Origin: Maritimibacter sp.
Lineage (GTDB): Bacteria; Pseudomonadota; Alphaproteobacteria; Rhodobacterales; Rhodobacteraceae
Direction: 5' to 3'
Assembly: GCA_011389895.1 (NCBI GenBank)
Contig: JAABTN010000004.1
Coordinates: forward strand, 62,001-126,000
DNA: 64,000 nucleotides
Shown here: one piece after another, positions 53,852 through 63,405 of the stretch
How positions within the stretch are numbered: the first letter of the stretch is position 1
How the letters are laid out: every line of letters begins with the position of its first letter
Program-made: the position numbers and the translations under genes
The notes under the pieces: model-generated
Told to the model about the DNA's origin: nothing
The model's input: only the letters and a program-made list of their open reading frames with translations
The model's database searches: none

Positions 53852-54625
53852 TCAAACGCCCCAGATTGCCCGCGTGCCCATCCAGAGGCCCATCGCGACC
53901 ATCATCAGGTTTTCGGTCAGGGACACGAAGCCCAGCGGCACGTTCGATGCACCGCCGACGCAGGCACATTTGAGCTCGCGCTTATCGACGAAAACCGCTT
54001 TGAACACCGACAGCGCGCCGATGCTCCCGATGAAAATCGCAACCGGTGCGGACAGCCACGTCGCAATCCCCGCGACCATGAGCAGACCTGCAAGCGCCTC
54101 GCCATATGGGTAAATGTAGCCGTAGCGCACCCATCGGCGCGCCAGAAGGTCATAGTTCAGGAACATGGTCGAGAAGCTTTCCACATCCTGCAATTTCTGC
54201 AGGGCGAGAAAGACCATCGAGATCGAGATGAACCATTCCAGCATGCGCAGCGTAAACACCGTCTCGAACATGGCGAGGCTCAGGCCCAGCGCCATCAGGA
54301 ATGCGGTGGCGAAAATCGCGATCACCGGGCGATAGCTCGTCTCGTCCTCGCCCTTCAGCGGTTTGTCGAAATGGGCGCGCAGGTCATCATACCCGCCGAT
54401 CCGTTTTCCCCCGATCCAAGTTTGCGGCGTGGTGTCGACGTCGTGCTTTTCCAAGAAGGCATCGGTTTCATCGCGGGTCGTCAGGTGATGATCTTCGACC
54501 GTGTACCCGTGGCGCTCCAAGAGATCCTTGGATTTCAAACCGAACGGGCAGCGGTGATTGGGCATGACCATGCGGTAGAGCACGGCCACATCGGTCTCTT
54601 GCGTCTGGGTATTGTCCTTGGGCAT
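53852..54625 (-). CDS. Glutaredoxin-MauE/DoxX fusion membrane protein
   Basis: 257 aa. Residues 10-85 form a glutaredoxin with a monothiol-like CPFG site (HRCPFGLKSKDLL) and the TTPQTWIGGKRIGGYDDL glutathione-site loop. Residues ~100-257 carry four hydrophobic helices of MauE/DoxX type, ending with a Cys pair in KCACVGGASNVP. A membrane redox relay from glutathione to periplasm-side cysteines is plausible. It is 17 bases downstream of the DUF305 gene, probably one transcript. Confidence 0.85.
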   Translation of the reverse strand: MPKDNTQTQETDVAVLYRMVMPNHRCPFGLKSKDLLERHGYTVEDHHLTTRDETDAFLEKHDVDTTPQTWIGGKRIGGYDDLRAHFDKPLKGEDETSYRPVIAIFATAFLMALGLSLAMFETVFTLRMLEWFISISMVFLALQKLQDVESFSTMFLNYDLLARRWVRYGYIYPYGEALAGLLMVAGIATWLSAPVAIFIGSIGALSVFKAVFVDKRELKCACVGGASNVPLGFVSLTENLMMVAMGLWMGTRAIWGV

Positions 54626-54642
54626 CCCCTATCCTCCTTCTC

Positions 54643-55512
54643 TCAGCCGTCGCAGGCGTAAAAACCCCGGTATCCGGCGGTCAGCCCCGCGTCGAGCGTC
54701 AGCACCATATCGGCGGGCATCCGGCCATCGGGAGCAGCGTCGAGATTCGCGTCGCCCTCGGGTGCCGTCACCTGCACACGCGCGCCGTCGGTTTCAAACT
54801 CCCCCGCTGCGGTTTGCGCCAGACGGACAAGGTCATCGCTGATCTTCAGAAGGGCAGCGGGTTCACCCCCAGCTTCGCCCACGGCCAGAACCGCCGGGCT
54901 TTCGGTGGTAAAGGTGAACCGGCACGCGACCACATCCGGCAAACCTGTGCTCAGGTCATTCGCCGTCAACGGCTGGGCGTCGAGAGCGCCAACCATCGGT
55001 GAGGCCAGCGCATTGTCCAAAGACATGACGCTGGCGTCGAGACCCTCGCCCGCATCCGCCTGTTTGCCATCTGCCGTGATGTCGTCGATCAGATACCGCA
55101 TCTCGGCGATTTCCTTGTTTTGCGCGTAAGAAATCGCATCGGCCAATTCGTTCACCCGGTCGTCCTCCAAGTTGGCCCGGTTAGAGGTCATGATCGCGAT
55201 CGAGTGGTGTGGGATCATCGCGCGCATATACGACAGATCACCGACCGTCGCCTGACTGCGGACAAGCCACAAAGCCCCGCCTGCCCCGATCACTGCCACA
55301 CAGAGAATGGCAAAGTTCACGGCCCGTTTCGAATACATCCCCCACATGAAGGCCATCATGACAAATGCCATCGCGGCCCCCATCAGCACCGCCATATAGG
55401 CGCGCGTTTCGGAGAAGAAGAGGTGACCCAACAGGTAGGTGTTGAGATACATCAAGACGAACATCACGACCGTCGAGGTCGCGATCATCGCTGCGAATTT
55501 CCAATATGACAT
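54643..55512 (-). CDS. DUF305 membrane protein with extra C-terminal domain
   Basis: 289 aa. Three hydrophobic helices (residues ~4-95), then the DUF305 ferritin-like helices with YMRAMIPHHSIAIM and the following ANLEDDRVNELADAI (His pair, metal-binding in the family). The last ~140 residues are a separate domain of unknown type. DUF305 genes commonly sit in copper-handling loci. Start ATG at 55512 after a short AT-rich leader. Confidence 0.85.
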   Translation of the reverse strand: MSYWKFAAMIATSTVVMFVLMYLNTYLLGHLFFSETRAYMAVLMGAAMAFVMMAFMWGMYSKRAVNFAILCVAVIGAGGALWLVRSQATVGDLSYMRAMIPHHSIAIMTSNRANLEDDRVNELADAISYAQNKEIAEMRYLIDDITADGKQADAGEGLDASVMSLDNALASPMVGALDAQPLTANDLSTGLPDVVACRFTFTTESPAVLAVGEAGGEPAALLKISDDLVRLAQTAAGEFETDGARVQVTAPEGDANLDAAPDGRMPADMVLTLDAGLTAGYRGFYACDG

Positions 55513-55620
55513 AAATCCCCCAAAGCCGTTCGTACGATGTTGTCGAGAGATCAACACCTATCCAGCCATGGAAGGTTCCAAATTATTGCAAAAAAACTAT
55601 GTAAAGGCCCAAATGGTCAC

Positions 55621-56946
55621 TCAGCCCTTGGCCCGCACCTTTTGCAAGAGCGGCATCAGGCTGGACATATCGGGGCCGCGTTCCATGCCCGTAACGGCTT
55701 TGCGCAGCGGCATGAACAGCCCCTTTCCCTTGCGCCCCGTCGCCTCCTTCACCGCGTCCGTCCAGGTCTTCCACGTGGTGTCGTCATAGGGCGGGGGCGG
55801 CAGGAGCGTCATGGCCGTTGCGACCATCTCGGCATCTTCGTCGGCCACCAGCGGTTCGGCCCCGTCGCGACAAAGCGCCCACCAGCCTTCGAGATCAGCG
55901 AGCGTGGTGATGTTTTCGCGCGCCACGTCCCAAAACCGCGGGGCGAGATCGTCGGGCACGCCGAGCGCGCGGATATCATCAGCGACCAAGGCATAGGGTT
56001 TTGCCGCGTTCACATTGGCGGTGAGCGGGAAAAGGTCGTTCTCGTCGAATTTCGTCGGGGCCGCGCCAAAGGTGGAAAGATCGAAGCCCGCGATGATCTC
56101 GTCCATGCTGGCGCGCAGTTCGATCGGCTGAGACGAGCCGAGGCGCGCCATCAGCGACAAGAGCGCCATGGGTTCGACACCGCCCGCGCGCAGGTCGCGC
56201 AGCGACAGCGTGCCAAGGCGTTTGGAAAGCGCCTCACCCTCGCGCCCGGTGAGCAGCGAATGGTGGGCAAAGCTGGGCACAATGCCATCTAGGGCCTTGA
56301 TGATCTGGATCTGGGTCGCGGTGTTGGTCACGTGGTCCGAGCCGCGCACAACGTGGGTGATGCCGAAATCGACATCATCGCAGACCGAGGCGAGGGTATA
56401 GAGAAACTGCCCATCCGCCCGGATCAGCACCGGGTCCGAGACCGAGGCGGCGTCGATCGAGATGTCGCCAAGGATGCCGTCGTCCCATTCGATCCGTTCA
56501 TGGTCCAGCTTGAAACGCCAGACACCGTTGCCGCGCTCGGTGCGCAGGGCGGTTTTCTCATCGTCGGTGAGCGCGAGGGCGGATCGGTCATAGACCGGGG
56601 GCTTGCCCATGTTGAGCTGTTTCTTGCGCTTAAGGTCCAACTCGGTCGGCGTCTCGAACGCCTCGTAGAATCGGCCCATGTCGCGCAGCGTGTTGGCGGC
56701 GGCGTGGTAGCGATCAAGCCGTTCGGATTGTCTTTCGACGCGGTCCCATGTCAGGCCGAGCCATTCGAGATCCTCCATGATCGCGTCGGCGTATTCGGGC
56801 TTTGAGCGTTCCGGGTCGGTATCGTCGAGACGCAGGATGAAGGTGCCGCCCGCCTTGCGCGCGATCAGAAAGTTGAACAGCGCGGTGCGCAGGTTGCCGA
56901 CATGGATATAGCCCGTGGGGGACGGGGCAAAACGGGTCGTGGTCAT
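55621..56946 (-). CDS. gltX: Glutamyl-tRNA synthetase
   Basis: 441 aa class I aaRS. HIGH-like SPTGYIHVGNLRTALFN, KMSKS-like GEALSKRLGTLSL, and the C-terminal anticodon-binding domain. Shorter than the ~470-aa bacterial GluRS, as in several alphaproteobacterial forms. Whether it is the discriminating or second GluRS copy cannot be told here. Confidence 0.95.
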   Translation of the reverse strand: MTTTRFAPSPTGYIHVGNLRTALFNFLIARKAGGTFILRLDDTDPERSKPEYADAIMEDLEWLGLTWDRVERQSERLDRYHAAANTLRDMGRFYEAFETPTELDLKRKKQLNMGKPPVYDRSALALTDDEKTALRTERGNGVWRFKLDHERIEWDDGILGDISIDAASVSDPVLIRADGQFLYTLASVCDDVDFGITHVVRGSDHVTNTATQIQIIKALDGIVPSFAHHSLLTGREGEALSKRLGTLSLRDLRAGGVEPMALLSLMARLGSSQPIELRASMDEIIAGFDLSTFGAAPTKFDENDLFPLTANVNAAKPYALVADDIRALGVPDDLAPRFWDVARENITTLADLEGWWALCRDGAEPLVADEDAEMVATAMTLLPPPPYDDTTWKTWTDAVKEATGRKGKGLFMPLRKAVTGMERGPDMSSLMPLLQKVRAKG

Positions 56947-57068
56947 CTTGGGTCTCCTTCGCAGGAGCGTTTTTCACAAAGCCCGCAGTTTGTCCATGAT
57001 CCTTGGATCTTCCTCTGGGATCAGCAGGCGCGAACCGCTATGTCGGGGTCAAAGAAGGATGCCTGTGC

Positions 57069-57494
57069 ATGACCGATACCCAGCTTGCCCCGGATCGGGC
57101 CGCGGCCCTGCCCCCGAGCCTTGACGAGATCGAGGCGATGGCGCTTGCTGCGCGGGAAGCACTTCCCGATGCGATCCGCAGGCTGGCGCGCAAGGTTTCG
57201 ATCCGGGTTGAGGAATTCGCGGATGACACCACGCTTGCCTATCTCGACATTGACGATCCGCTGGAGCTGACCGGGCTTTACGAAGGCATTCCGCTGACCG
57301 AGAAATCGGTGATGGATCAGCCCATGGGACCGGATGTCATCTGGCTTTTTCGGCGCGCGATCCTTGAGGAATGGGCCGAACGCGGCACGGTCGAGATCGG
57401 CGTTCTGGTCACCCATGTTTTGATCCACGAGTTTGCCCATCATTTCGGGTGGTCCGACGACGACATCGCCAGCATCGACCGCTGGTGGGAGTAA
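57069..57494 (+). CDS. Minimal zincin-type metallopeptidase-family protein
   Basis: 141 aa of the PF06262-like zincin group. The zinc motif HEFAHHFGWSDDDI is preceded by GVLVTHVLI; an upstream Glu-rich strand occurs in VEEFADD. The opening LDEIEAMALAAREALP is typical. Start ATG at 57069. No known physiological substrate; relatives are found widely in actinobacteria and alphaproteobacteria. Confidence 0.85.
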   Translation: MTDTQLAPDRAAALPPSLDEIEAMALAAREALPDAIRRLARKVSIRVEEFADDTTLAYLDIDDPLELTGLYEGIPLTEKSVMDQPMGPDVIWLFRRAILEEWAERGTVEIGVLVTHVLIHEFAHHFGWSDDDIASIDRWWE

Positions 57495-57504
57495 GGGGGT
57501 GGGA

Positions 57505-57933
57505 TCAGGTCGCGGTGACCGGCCACTTTTTACCAAGATCGGTGATCCCGGTCTGGATCAATGTCTTCAGAACGCCAACATGCACATCCGCCAGTTTGTT
57601 CAGGTAGAGACAGGATTTACCCAGCCGGTGCTGGCCGAGATCGGCGAGGAGAGGGCCGTAATCCGCGTATCCCGGCATGATGTAGATCGCGAGGTTCGAT
57701 TTGCGAGGGCTGAACCCGGTCGCGCACATGTCGCCCTCTCGCCCGCTGTCGTAGACATAATGATAGCTGCCGTAGCCGACGATCGAGGGCCCCCACATGA
57801 CCGGTGACCATCCGGTCGCCTCGCGAAAAAGCGCATCGAGCGCAAGGGCGTCGTCGCGGCGGCGCGCCGGTGTCACGGCGTCGAGGAACGCGGGGACGCT
57901 TCCATCCGTTGCGGTGGTTTTGTTCTGCGACAT
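57505..57933 (-). CDS. DUF1801 family protein
   Basis: 142 aa. It has the YdhG-like core AVTPARRRDDALALDALFREATGW, MWGPSIVGYGSYHYVY and LYLNKLADVHVGVLKTLI. Start at MSQNK is preferred because GAGAGGGG precedes it. Function unknown; fold related to a small ligand-binding (SCP2-like/YdhG) domain. Confidence 0.82.
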   Translation of the reverse strand: MSQNKTTATDGSVPAFLDAVTPARRRDDALALDALFREATGWSPVMWGPSIVGYGSYHYVYDSGREGDMCATGFSPRKSNLAIYIMPGYADYGPLLADLGQHRLGKSCLYLNKLADVHVGVLKTLIQTGITDLGKKWPVTAT

Positions 57934-58156
57934 CCGCCCCTCTCCCATGTCTGCGGGCGCACCAGTGCCCGGTTCCGTAAACTGTCACCGATTGCGCGCC
58001 CTGAGGCAAGACGCCGGGGGCGCCGGGCAGTTGGAGTGCAATCGTGACAAAGGTTTGGCCTAGGTCGCTTTTGCACCCTCAAGTGTCGGGTGAATTGGAC
58101 AGGTTTTCGCGTGGTGCGCCATGCTGTGCCCTAGTCGGACAAGGGAGTCGCGTGCC

Positions 58157-60658
58157 ATGACGAAACATGTGAAAGCACTGGTGGTTGGTGGCGGGGCGGT
58201 TGGCGCCTCGATCGCGTATCATCTCGCGAGAGCGGGGTGGAAAGACGTTGTGCTTTTCGAGCGGGACGAGCTGACCTCGGGCTCGACCTGGCATGCGGCC
58301 GGGCTTTTGCCGCTGTTCAACATGGGATATGCGACCAGCCACATCCACGACTACTCGGTCCGGTTCTACAAGACGCTTCAGGAAGAGACCGGGCTTGATG
58401 CCGGGTTCTCGGTCGTCGGCAACCTGCGCATGGCACAGACCGATGCGCGGATGGATGAATACGAGCTTTACGCTTCGACCGCCGAAACCGTGGGCATTCC
58501 TTACGAGTTCCTGACCCCGGACGAGATCAAGGCGCGTTGGCCGCTGGTCAACACCACCGATCTCAAGGGCGCGATCTATCATCCGACCGATGGCTACATT
58601 AACCCCGCCGACATGACCATGGCGATGGCCAAGGGCGCGCGTCAGCGCGGCGTTGAGATTCTGCGCAAGCGGCAGGTGGACAGCTATGAATGGGCCGGCG
58701 ATCACTGGATTGTCCGGGGGCGCGTGACCGGCGAGAAGGGCGGTAACCTGATCACCACCGAGGAAGATTTTGAAATTCATGCCGAACACGTGGTGACCGC
58801 CACGGGCAACCATGCGCAGCGCACGGCACGGCAACTGGGGATCAAGATGCCGGCGATCCCGGTCGAACACCAGTTCATCGTGACCGAGCCCGATCCGGCG
58901 CTGGTCGAGTATCGCAAGACCCACGGCGAACACCCGGTTTTGCGCGACGCGGACGCCAAGTGGTATGTGCGCGAAGAACGCGGGGGCTGGATCCTTGGCC
59001 CCTATGAACAAAACGCCCCCGCGCGGTTCGAGTTCGGCGTGCCCGACAGCTTCCGCGCCGATTTGTTCCCGCTCGATCTGGATCGGATCGAAGAAGAATA
59101 CATGTCGATGATCCACCGCATCCCGTCGTCCGAAACGGTCGGTCTGAAGGATGATTACAACGGCCCGATCTGCTACACGCCCGATGGCAACCCGCTCGTC
59201 GGTCCCGCGCCGGGGCTGCGCAACATGTGGCTGGCCGAAGGCTTTTCCTTCGGGATCACCGCCGCTGGCGGCACCGGCTATTACCTTGCCCAGATGATGG
59301 TCGAGGGCGAGGCCGAGATCGACATGGCGTCGCTTGATCCAAAGCGCTTCGGCCAAGACTGGATGACCACCGAATACGGGGCGCGCAAGAACGAAGAGTC
59401 TTACGACCACGTCTATGTCCTTCACCACCCGGATGAAGAGCGCGAAGCCTGTCGCCCGCTGCGCACCGGACCGGCTTATGATCGGCAAAAGGCGCTGGGC
59501 GCGCAATTCGGCGTTGTGAACGGGTTCGAGCGTGCGAATTATTATGGCCCGCTCGATGCCCCGTCATCCTTTGACCATGACGCCCGGTCGTTTCGCCGGG
59601 GTGGCTGGTGGACCTATGCGCGTGACGAGGCGCTGGCGATCCGCGAGAGCGCCGGGGTGATCGACGCGACCGCCTTTGCCAAGCACCGGGTGTCCGGGCC
59701 GGGGGCCACGGCGTTTCTTGATTGGTTCACGACCAACAAATTGCCCAAGGTAGGGCGTATCAACTTGACCTACGCGCTGACCCAAGCGGGCACGAGCCGC
59801 ACGGAATACACCATCGTGCGCGAAGGCGAAGACAGCTATTACCTTGTCTCCTCCGGGGGTCTGCACGCCTATGACGAGGATTACCTTTACAAGGCGATCG
59901 AGGACAAAGAAGCCGACTTCGGGCGCATCAACCGCGAAGACGTGACCACGAAATACGGTGTCTTTGCGCTGGCCGGACCGAACGCGCGCGATATTCTGAA
60001 AGAGCTGATCGTGGACGCCGACCCGGACACCGCGCTGTCCAACAAGCGGTTTCCTTGGCTATCGATGCGCAACATCGAGTTGAAGATGTGCCCGGTCATG
60101 GCGATCCGCGTGGCCTATACCGGGGAACTTGGGTGGGAGCTTCACCACCCGATCGAGATGCAGACCTACCTGTGGGATCTCTTGATGAAGGCTGGTGCTG
60201 CGCATGGTTTGAAGCCGGTGGGCGTGCGCGCCCAGAACTGGCTCCGGCAGGAGAAAAGCTACCGCGCCTTCGGCACCGAACTGGGCCGGGATGCCACGCC
60301 GCTCGAGGCCGGGCTGGACCGCTTTGTCGATCTGGACAAGGAATTTCAGGGCAAGGCGGCGATGCTGGACACCGGCATCCGCGCGAAATGCGTTACGCTT
60401 TTGATCGACGGGCCGGTCGATGCCGATCCTTGGGGGCGCGAGGCGCTTTATGACGGGGAGACAAAGGTGGGCCGCTTGACCTCGGGCGGCTACGCGGTCG
60501 CCTTTGGCAAGTCCATCGGCATGGGCTATGTGACGCCCAACAAGGCCGAGGTGGGAACCAAGCTCAAGGTGAAGATGCAGGGCAGGCTCTGGGACGCCGA
60601 AATCACCGAGGACAGCCCGCATGACCCGACCAACGCACGCATTCGGCAGGACGGCTGA
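58157..60658 (+). CDS. Dimethylglycine/sarcosine dehydrogenase-like FAD-GcvT protein
   Basis: 833 aa. N-terminal DAO flavoprotein: VVGGGAVGASIAYHL, covalent-FAD-type His46 in GSTWHAAGLLP. Middle FAO-type domain (~370-430), then GCV_T folate-binding domain (~440-730) and GCV_T_C barrel. It demethylates a glycine-betaine derivative, passing the methyl to tetrahydrofolate. AAGGGAG precedes the ATG. DMGDH and SarDH cannot be separated here. Confidence 0.9.
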   Translation: MTKHVKALVVGGGAVGASIAYHLARAGWKDVVLFERDELTSGSTWHAAGLLPLFNMGYATSHIHDYSVRFYKTLQEETGLDAGFSVVGNLRMAQTDARMDEYELYASTAETVGIPYEFLTPDEIKARWPLVNTTDLKGAIYHPTDGYINPADMTMAMAKGARQRGVEILRKRQVDSYEWAGDHWIVRGRVTGEKGGNLITTEEDFEIHAEHVVTATGNHAQRTARQLGIKMPAIPVEHQFIVTEPDPALVEYRKTHGEHPVLRDADAKWYVREERGGWILGPYEQNAPARFEFGVPDSFRADLFPLDLDRIEEEYMSMIHRIPSSETVGLKDDYNGPICYTPDGNPLVGPAPGLRNMWLAEGFSFGITAAGGTGYYLAQMMVEGEAEIDMASLDPKRFGQDWMTTEYGARKNEESYDHVYVLHHPDEEREACRPLRTGPAYDRQKALGAQFGVVNGFERANYYGPLDAPSSFDHDARSFRRGGWWTYARDEALAIRESAGVIDATAFAKHRVSGPGATAFLDWFTTNKLPKVGRINLTYALTQAGTSRTEYTIVREGEDSYYLVSSGGLHAYDEDYLYKAIEDKEADFGRINREDVTTKYGVFALAGPNARDILKELIVDADPDTALSNKRFPWLSMRNIELKMCPVMAIRVAYTGELGWELHHPIEMQTYLWDLLMKAGAAHGLKPVGVRAQNWLRQEKSYRAFGTELGRDATPLEAGLDRFVDLDKEFQGKAAMLDTGIRAKCVTLLIDGPVDADPWGREALYDGETKVGRLTSGGYAVAFGKSIGMGYVTPNKAEVGTKLKVKMQGRLWDAEITEDSPHDPTNARIRQDG

Positions 60659-60702
60659 CAGGCCGTCTTGTCCGGGGCGAAAGGTGTCAGTGCGGAATAA
60701 TG

Positions 60703-62505
60703 TCAGGCGATGAAATGCCGTCGCGCGTCGTCCTCCGCGCCGGGTTCATCCAGCAGATTGTCCACGGTATCGAGCCCGACCGAATAAAGCTTTGCGTGGC
60801 TTTTCCAGTCCATGAACCCGGTCCCCTTCGGCACCGGGGGCCGGATCAGCCAATCATCGGCTTCCAGGTCGAGCGCATCGCCTGCCTGCCGCGCAAGAAG
60901 CGACCGCATCAGGACCGAGACCATGCCGGGCGCGCGCGGCGGACGTTTGCCAAAGCGAAACAGCGTGCGGCGCAACAACGGTCCGCGCCCCGGAAGCTTG
61001 TCGTAGGCCACGCGAAAGCTTTGTCGCCCGTCGCGCTGAAAGCTGATGACCACGTTCGGCCCGCTCTTTAGCCGGTGCATCACCCGGTAGGGCAGGTTGT
61101 CCATCGACCCGCCATCGACAAGCATGGACCCCTCCGCGTCGTAGAACGGGGGCAGGGCCGCGGGGATCGCGGCAGAGGCCCGGATCGCCTGCCACAACGG
61201 GCCGCGCCGGATCACCCGTTGCGCATTTTCCGACAGGTCGGTTGCAAGGGCGAAATAGGGAACCCAAAGGTTCTCGACCAGGCCCTCGGTATAATGCTTG
61301 CGCAGGTAATGGTCGAAATGGGTGTGATCGAGAAGGCCGTATTTCGGCACGGTCAGCCGGGCCAGCGCCTTGTGCGTCACGAACATCTCGCCGGTCTGGG
61401 CGTTGATGTCATCGCCCGTGAGCCCCATGGCGAAAGCCCCGGCCATCGCGCTTCCCACGCTTGTGCCACCGAAGATATCGAAGGTGACGCCCCGGCGGCG
61501 CAGCCCTTCGTAGATCCCGGTGTGCAGCGCCCCGAGTGCCCCGCCACCCGCTGCGACAAGACCGACCGCGCGCCCGGTCAGAAACCGCGCAATCCGGTCG
61601 ATGTCGTCATCTGCGCCCATATCCGCGCCCAGCGTCGTGTGGTGGTGCATGAAGACCGGGCGGCTATCGAGCCAATCCTCGGTGCCGCTCACCCAAGCGC
61701 TGCGCTCGGGGTGGATCAGGACAAGCCGACGGTGGCTTTCGGGCAAAAGCGACAGGGCAAAGCTTTCCAGCTTCGAGAGCGCGGGCACCGCGCCCGCGTG
61801 GCCGATCAACAGCACCTGGTCGGCCTGCCGCAGCACCTGTTCGCTCCATTCCGTGTCGTCGGGGTCCGCGACATAGGCCACGATGCCGCCCGCGCGTTCC
61901 TGCGCGTTGAACCATGTCGCCGCCGCCGCACCCTTGGGGTCGGCATCGAGCGCGCGCGCGGCGTGGTCGCGCGTGATTGTTCGCGTCGTGGTAAGACGTG
62001 ACAGCGCATCGGTCAGCGCGGTCACGAAGGCGGGGTCCAGCCCCTCGGTCCCGACCGGCAAAAGCGTGACCGTGCGCGCCAGCGGCGGCGCGGGCTTTGC
62101 CGTCACCTTGGCCGAGGTTTCCGCCAGACGCCGGGCAAGGTCTCGGGCAATGGATTGCGGCAGGTCGGGGTGCGCGGTGCATAGCGCGTGATATTCCGCG
62201 CGCGTGAGTTTCAGGACCACGCTGTCGCGGGCCGCGATCACATCGGCGGTGCGCGCCTCGCCGGTGAAAAAGGCGATCTCGCCCACCACCTGACCGGGCC
62301 CGATCTCGGCCAGTTCGGCACCATCGCGCAGAACCTGCAATCGCCCCGTCTGAACAAGAAACATTTCCCCCGCCGCGCTGCCCTGTTCGATCAGGGTTTC
62401 GCCACGGTTCAGCGAAATCCGCGCGATATCATCAAGCGCGGGCCCCAAGCGGTCGAATATCGAAAACAGCCCGTCCTGCATCGGGTCGGCAACCGATCCT
62501 TCCAT
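60703..62505 (-). CDS. Cyclic-nucleotide-binding domain/patatin phospholipase
   Basis: 600 aa. A cNMP-binding domain (about residues 20-125: GETLIEQGSAAGEMFLVQTG; GEIAFFTGEARTADVIA), a ~170-residue linker domain, then a patatin domain: oxyanion GGGALGALHTGIYEGL, nucleophile GTSVG (Ser349), and DGG (Asp464). NTE-like lipid hydrolase with regulatory input. Start at MEGSVADP; the frame upstream is unrelated to the family. Confidence 0.92.
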   Translation of the reverse strand: MEGSVADPMQDGLFSIFDRLGPALDDIARISLNRGETLIEQGSAAGEMFLVQTGRLQVLRDGAELAEIGPGQVVGEIAFFTGEARTADVIAARDSVVLKLTRAEYHALCTAHPDLPQSIARDLARRLAETSAKVTAKPAPPLARTVTLLPVGTEGLDPAFVTALTDALSRLTTTRTITRDHAARALDADPKGAAAATWFNAQERAGGIVAYVADPDDTEWSEQVLRQADQVLLIGHAGAVPALSKLESFALSLLPESHRRLVLIHPERSAWVSGTEDWLDSRPVFMHHHTTLGADMGADDDIDRIARFLTGRAVGLVAAGGGALGALHTGIYEGLRRRGVTFDIFGGTSVGSAMAGAFAMGLTGDDINAQTGEMFVTHKALARLTVPKYGLLDHTHFDHYLRKHYTEGLVENLWVPYFALATDLSENAQRVIRRGPLWQAIRASAAIPAALPPFYDAEGSMLVDGGSMDNLPYRVMHRLKSGPNVVISFQRDGRQSFRVAYDKLPGRGPLLRRTLFRFGKRPPRAPGMVSVLMRSLLARQAGDALDLEADDWLIRPPVPKGTGFMDWKSHAKLYSVGLDTVDNLLDEPGAEDDARRHFIA

Positions 62506-62676
62506 GAAACCCTCTCCAAACGCACAGCGGAAGCCAAGATCACACAAATCGGCTTCGGCAGGGGAACGCTAATCGGGGGGCAAAGGGGCTGTCACGTCAA
62601 ATCGTGAAGTGACGCAGGGTCAATTTCGTATCCCGCGCGGCTCGGGTCCGCCGGGGGCGGGGAGGGGCGGGATACT

Positions 62677-62752
<76 letters not shown>

Positions 62753-62762
62753 AACGCGGCGG

Positions 62763-62791
62763 GTTCTGGCGTTTTCCGGTCCGGGTGTCAA
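62763..62791 (-). promoter_or_regulatory. Promoter of tRNA-Ala(CGC)
   Basis: Minus strand TTGACA (62791-62786), 17-base spacer, CAGAAC (62768-62763), 10 bases before the tRNA. A perfect -35 with a weak -10 is typical for stable-RNA promoters in Rhodobacter relatives. Confidence 0.6.
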
Positions 62792-62807
62792 GCGGTTTGG
62801 AAGGGCC

Positions 62808-63254
62808 TCAGGCGCCGGTTTTTGCTTTCTGCCGCACGAAATCCTCGATGGATTTCGCCGGGACCGCCCCGGCCTGCCGCGCGACTTCGCGCCCGCTTTG
62901 AAACAGGATCAGGGCCGGGATACCGCGTATGTTGTGCTTCACCGAAACCTTGGGATGATCCTGCGTGTTGATCTTGGCCAGCCGCGCCTGCGGGGCGAGC
63001 GATTGGGCCGCCTGTTGAAACGCCGGCGCCATCATCCGGCAGGGGCCGCACCACGGCGCCCAGAAATCTACCAAGAGCGGCAGGTCATCGTTCTTCGCGG
63101 CCTTGGCTAGCGTGGCAGGGTCCACCTCGCGCACGCGGCCGTCATTCATCTTCGTGCCGCAGGTGCCGCATTTGGGGCCAGCGCCGATCTTGTCGTCCGG
63201 CACGCGGTTGACCGATCCGCACTCAAGACAGGTCATTTTCACAGGTTTCGCCAT
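62808..63254 (-). CDS. trxC: Thioredoxin with N-terminal zinc finger (TrxC-type)
   Basis: 148 aa. The N-terminal rubredoxin-like zinc finger has two CxxC pairs (MTCLECGS and KCGTCG). The thioredoxin domain (~45-145) has active site FWAPWCGPCRMMAPAF and the cis-Pro IRGIPALILF. TrxC reduces disulfides and is oxidative-stress responsive in enterics. Gene immediately upstream of the tRNA-Ala promoter. Confidence 0.93.
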   Translation of the reverse strand: MAKPVKMTCLECGSVNRVPDDKIGAGPKCGTCGTKMNDGRVREVDPATLAKAAKNDDLPLLVDFWAPWCGPCRMMAPAFQQAAQSLAPQARLAKINTQDHPKVSVKHNIRGIPALILFQSGREVARQAGAVPAKSIEDFVRQKAKTGA

Positions 63255-63405
63255 GATGATATTCCAAGCGATGGGTCAATTAATATTCAATCAAGCGCAT
63301 ATGTAAGGCGTGGGCCCCGAAACACAACCCCGCGCAACGGGATAGTGCCTTCTCACGCGGCGACATTTCCCGTAAAAGCTTGTGAAACCGACCGGCGGGG
63401 ATGCG

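Noticed and set aside
58079-59506. 475-codon minus-strand open frame opposite the dimethylglycine dehydrogenase-like gene
   Set aside because: Antisense shadow; composition is Arg/His/Gly-rich without motifs, and the real gene has a full FAD/GcvT architecture.
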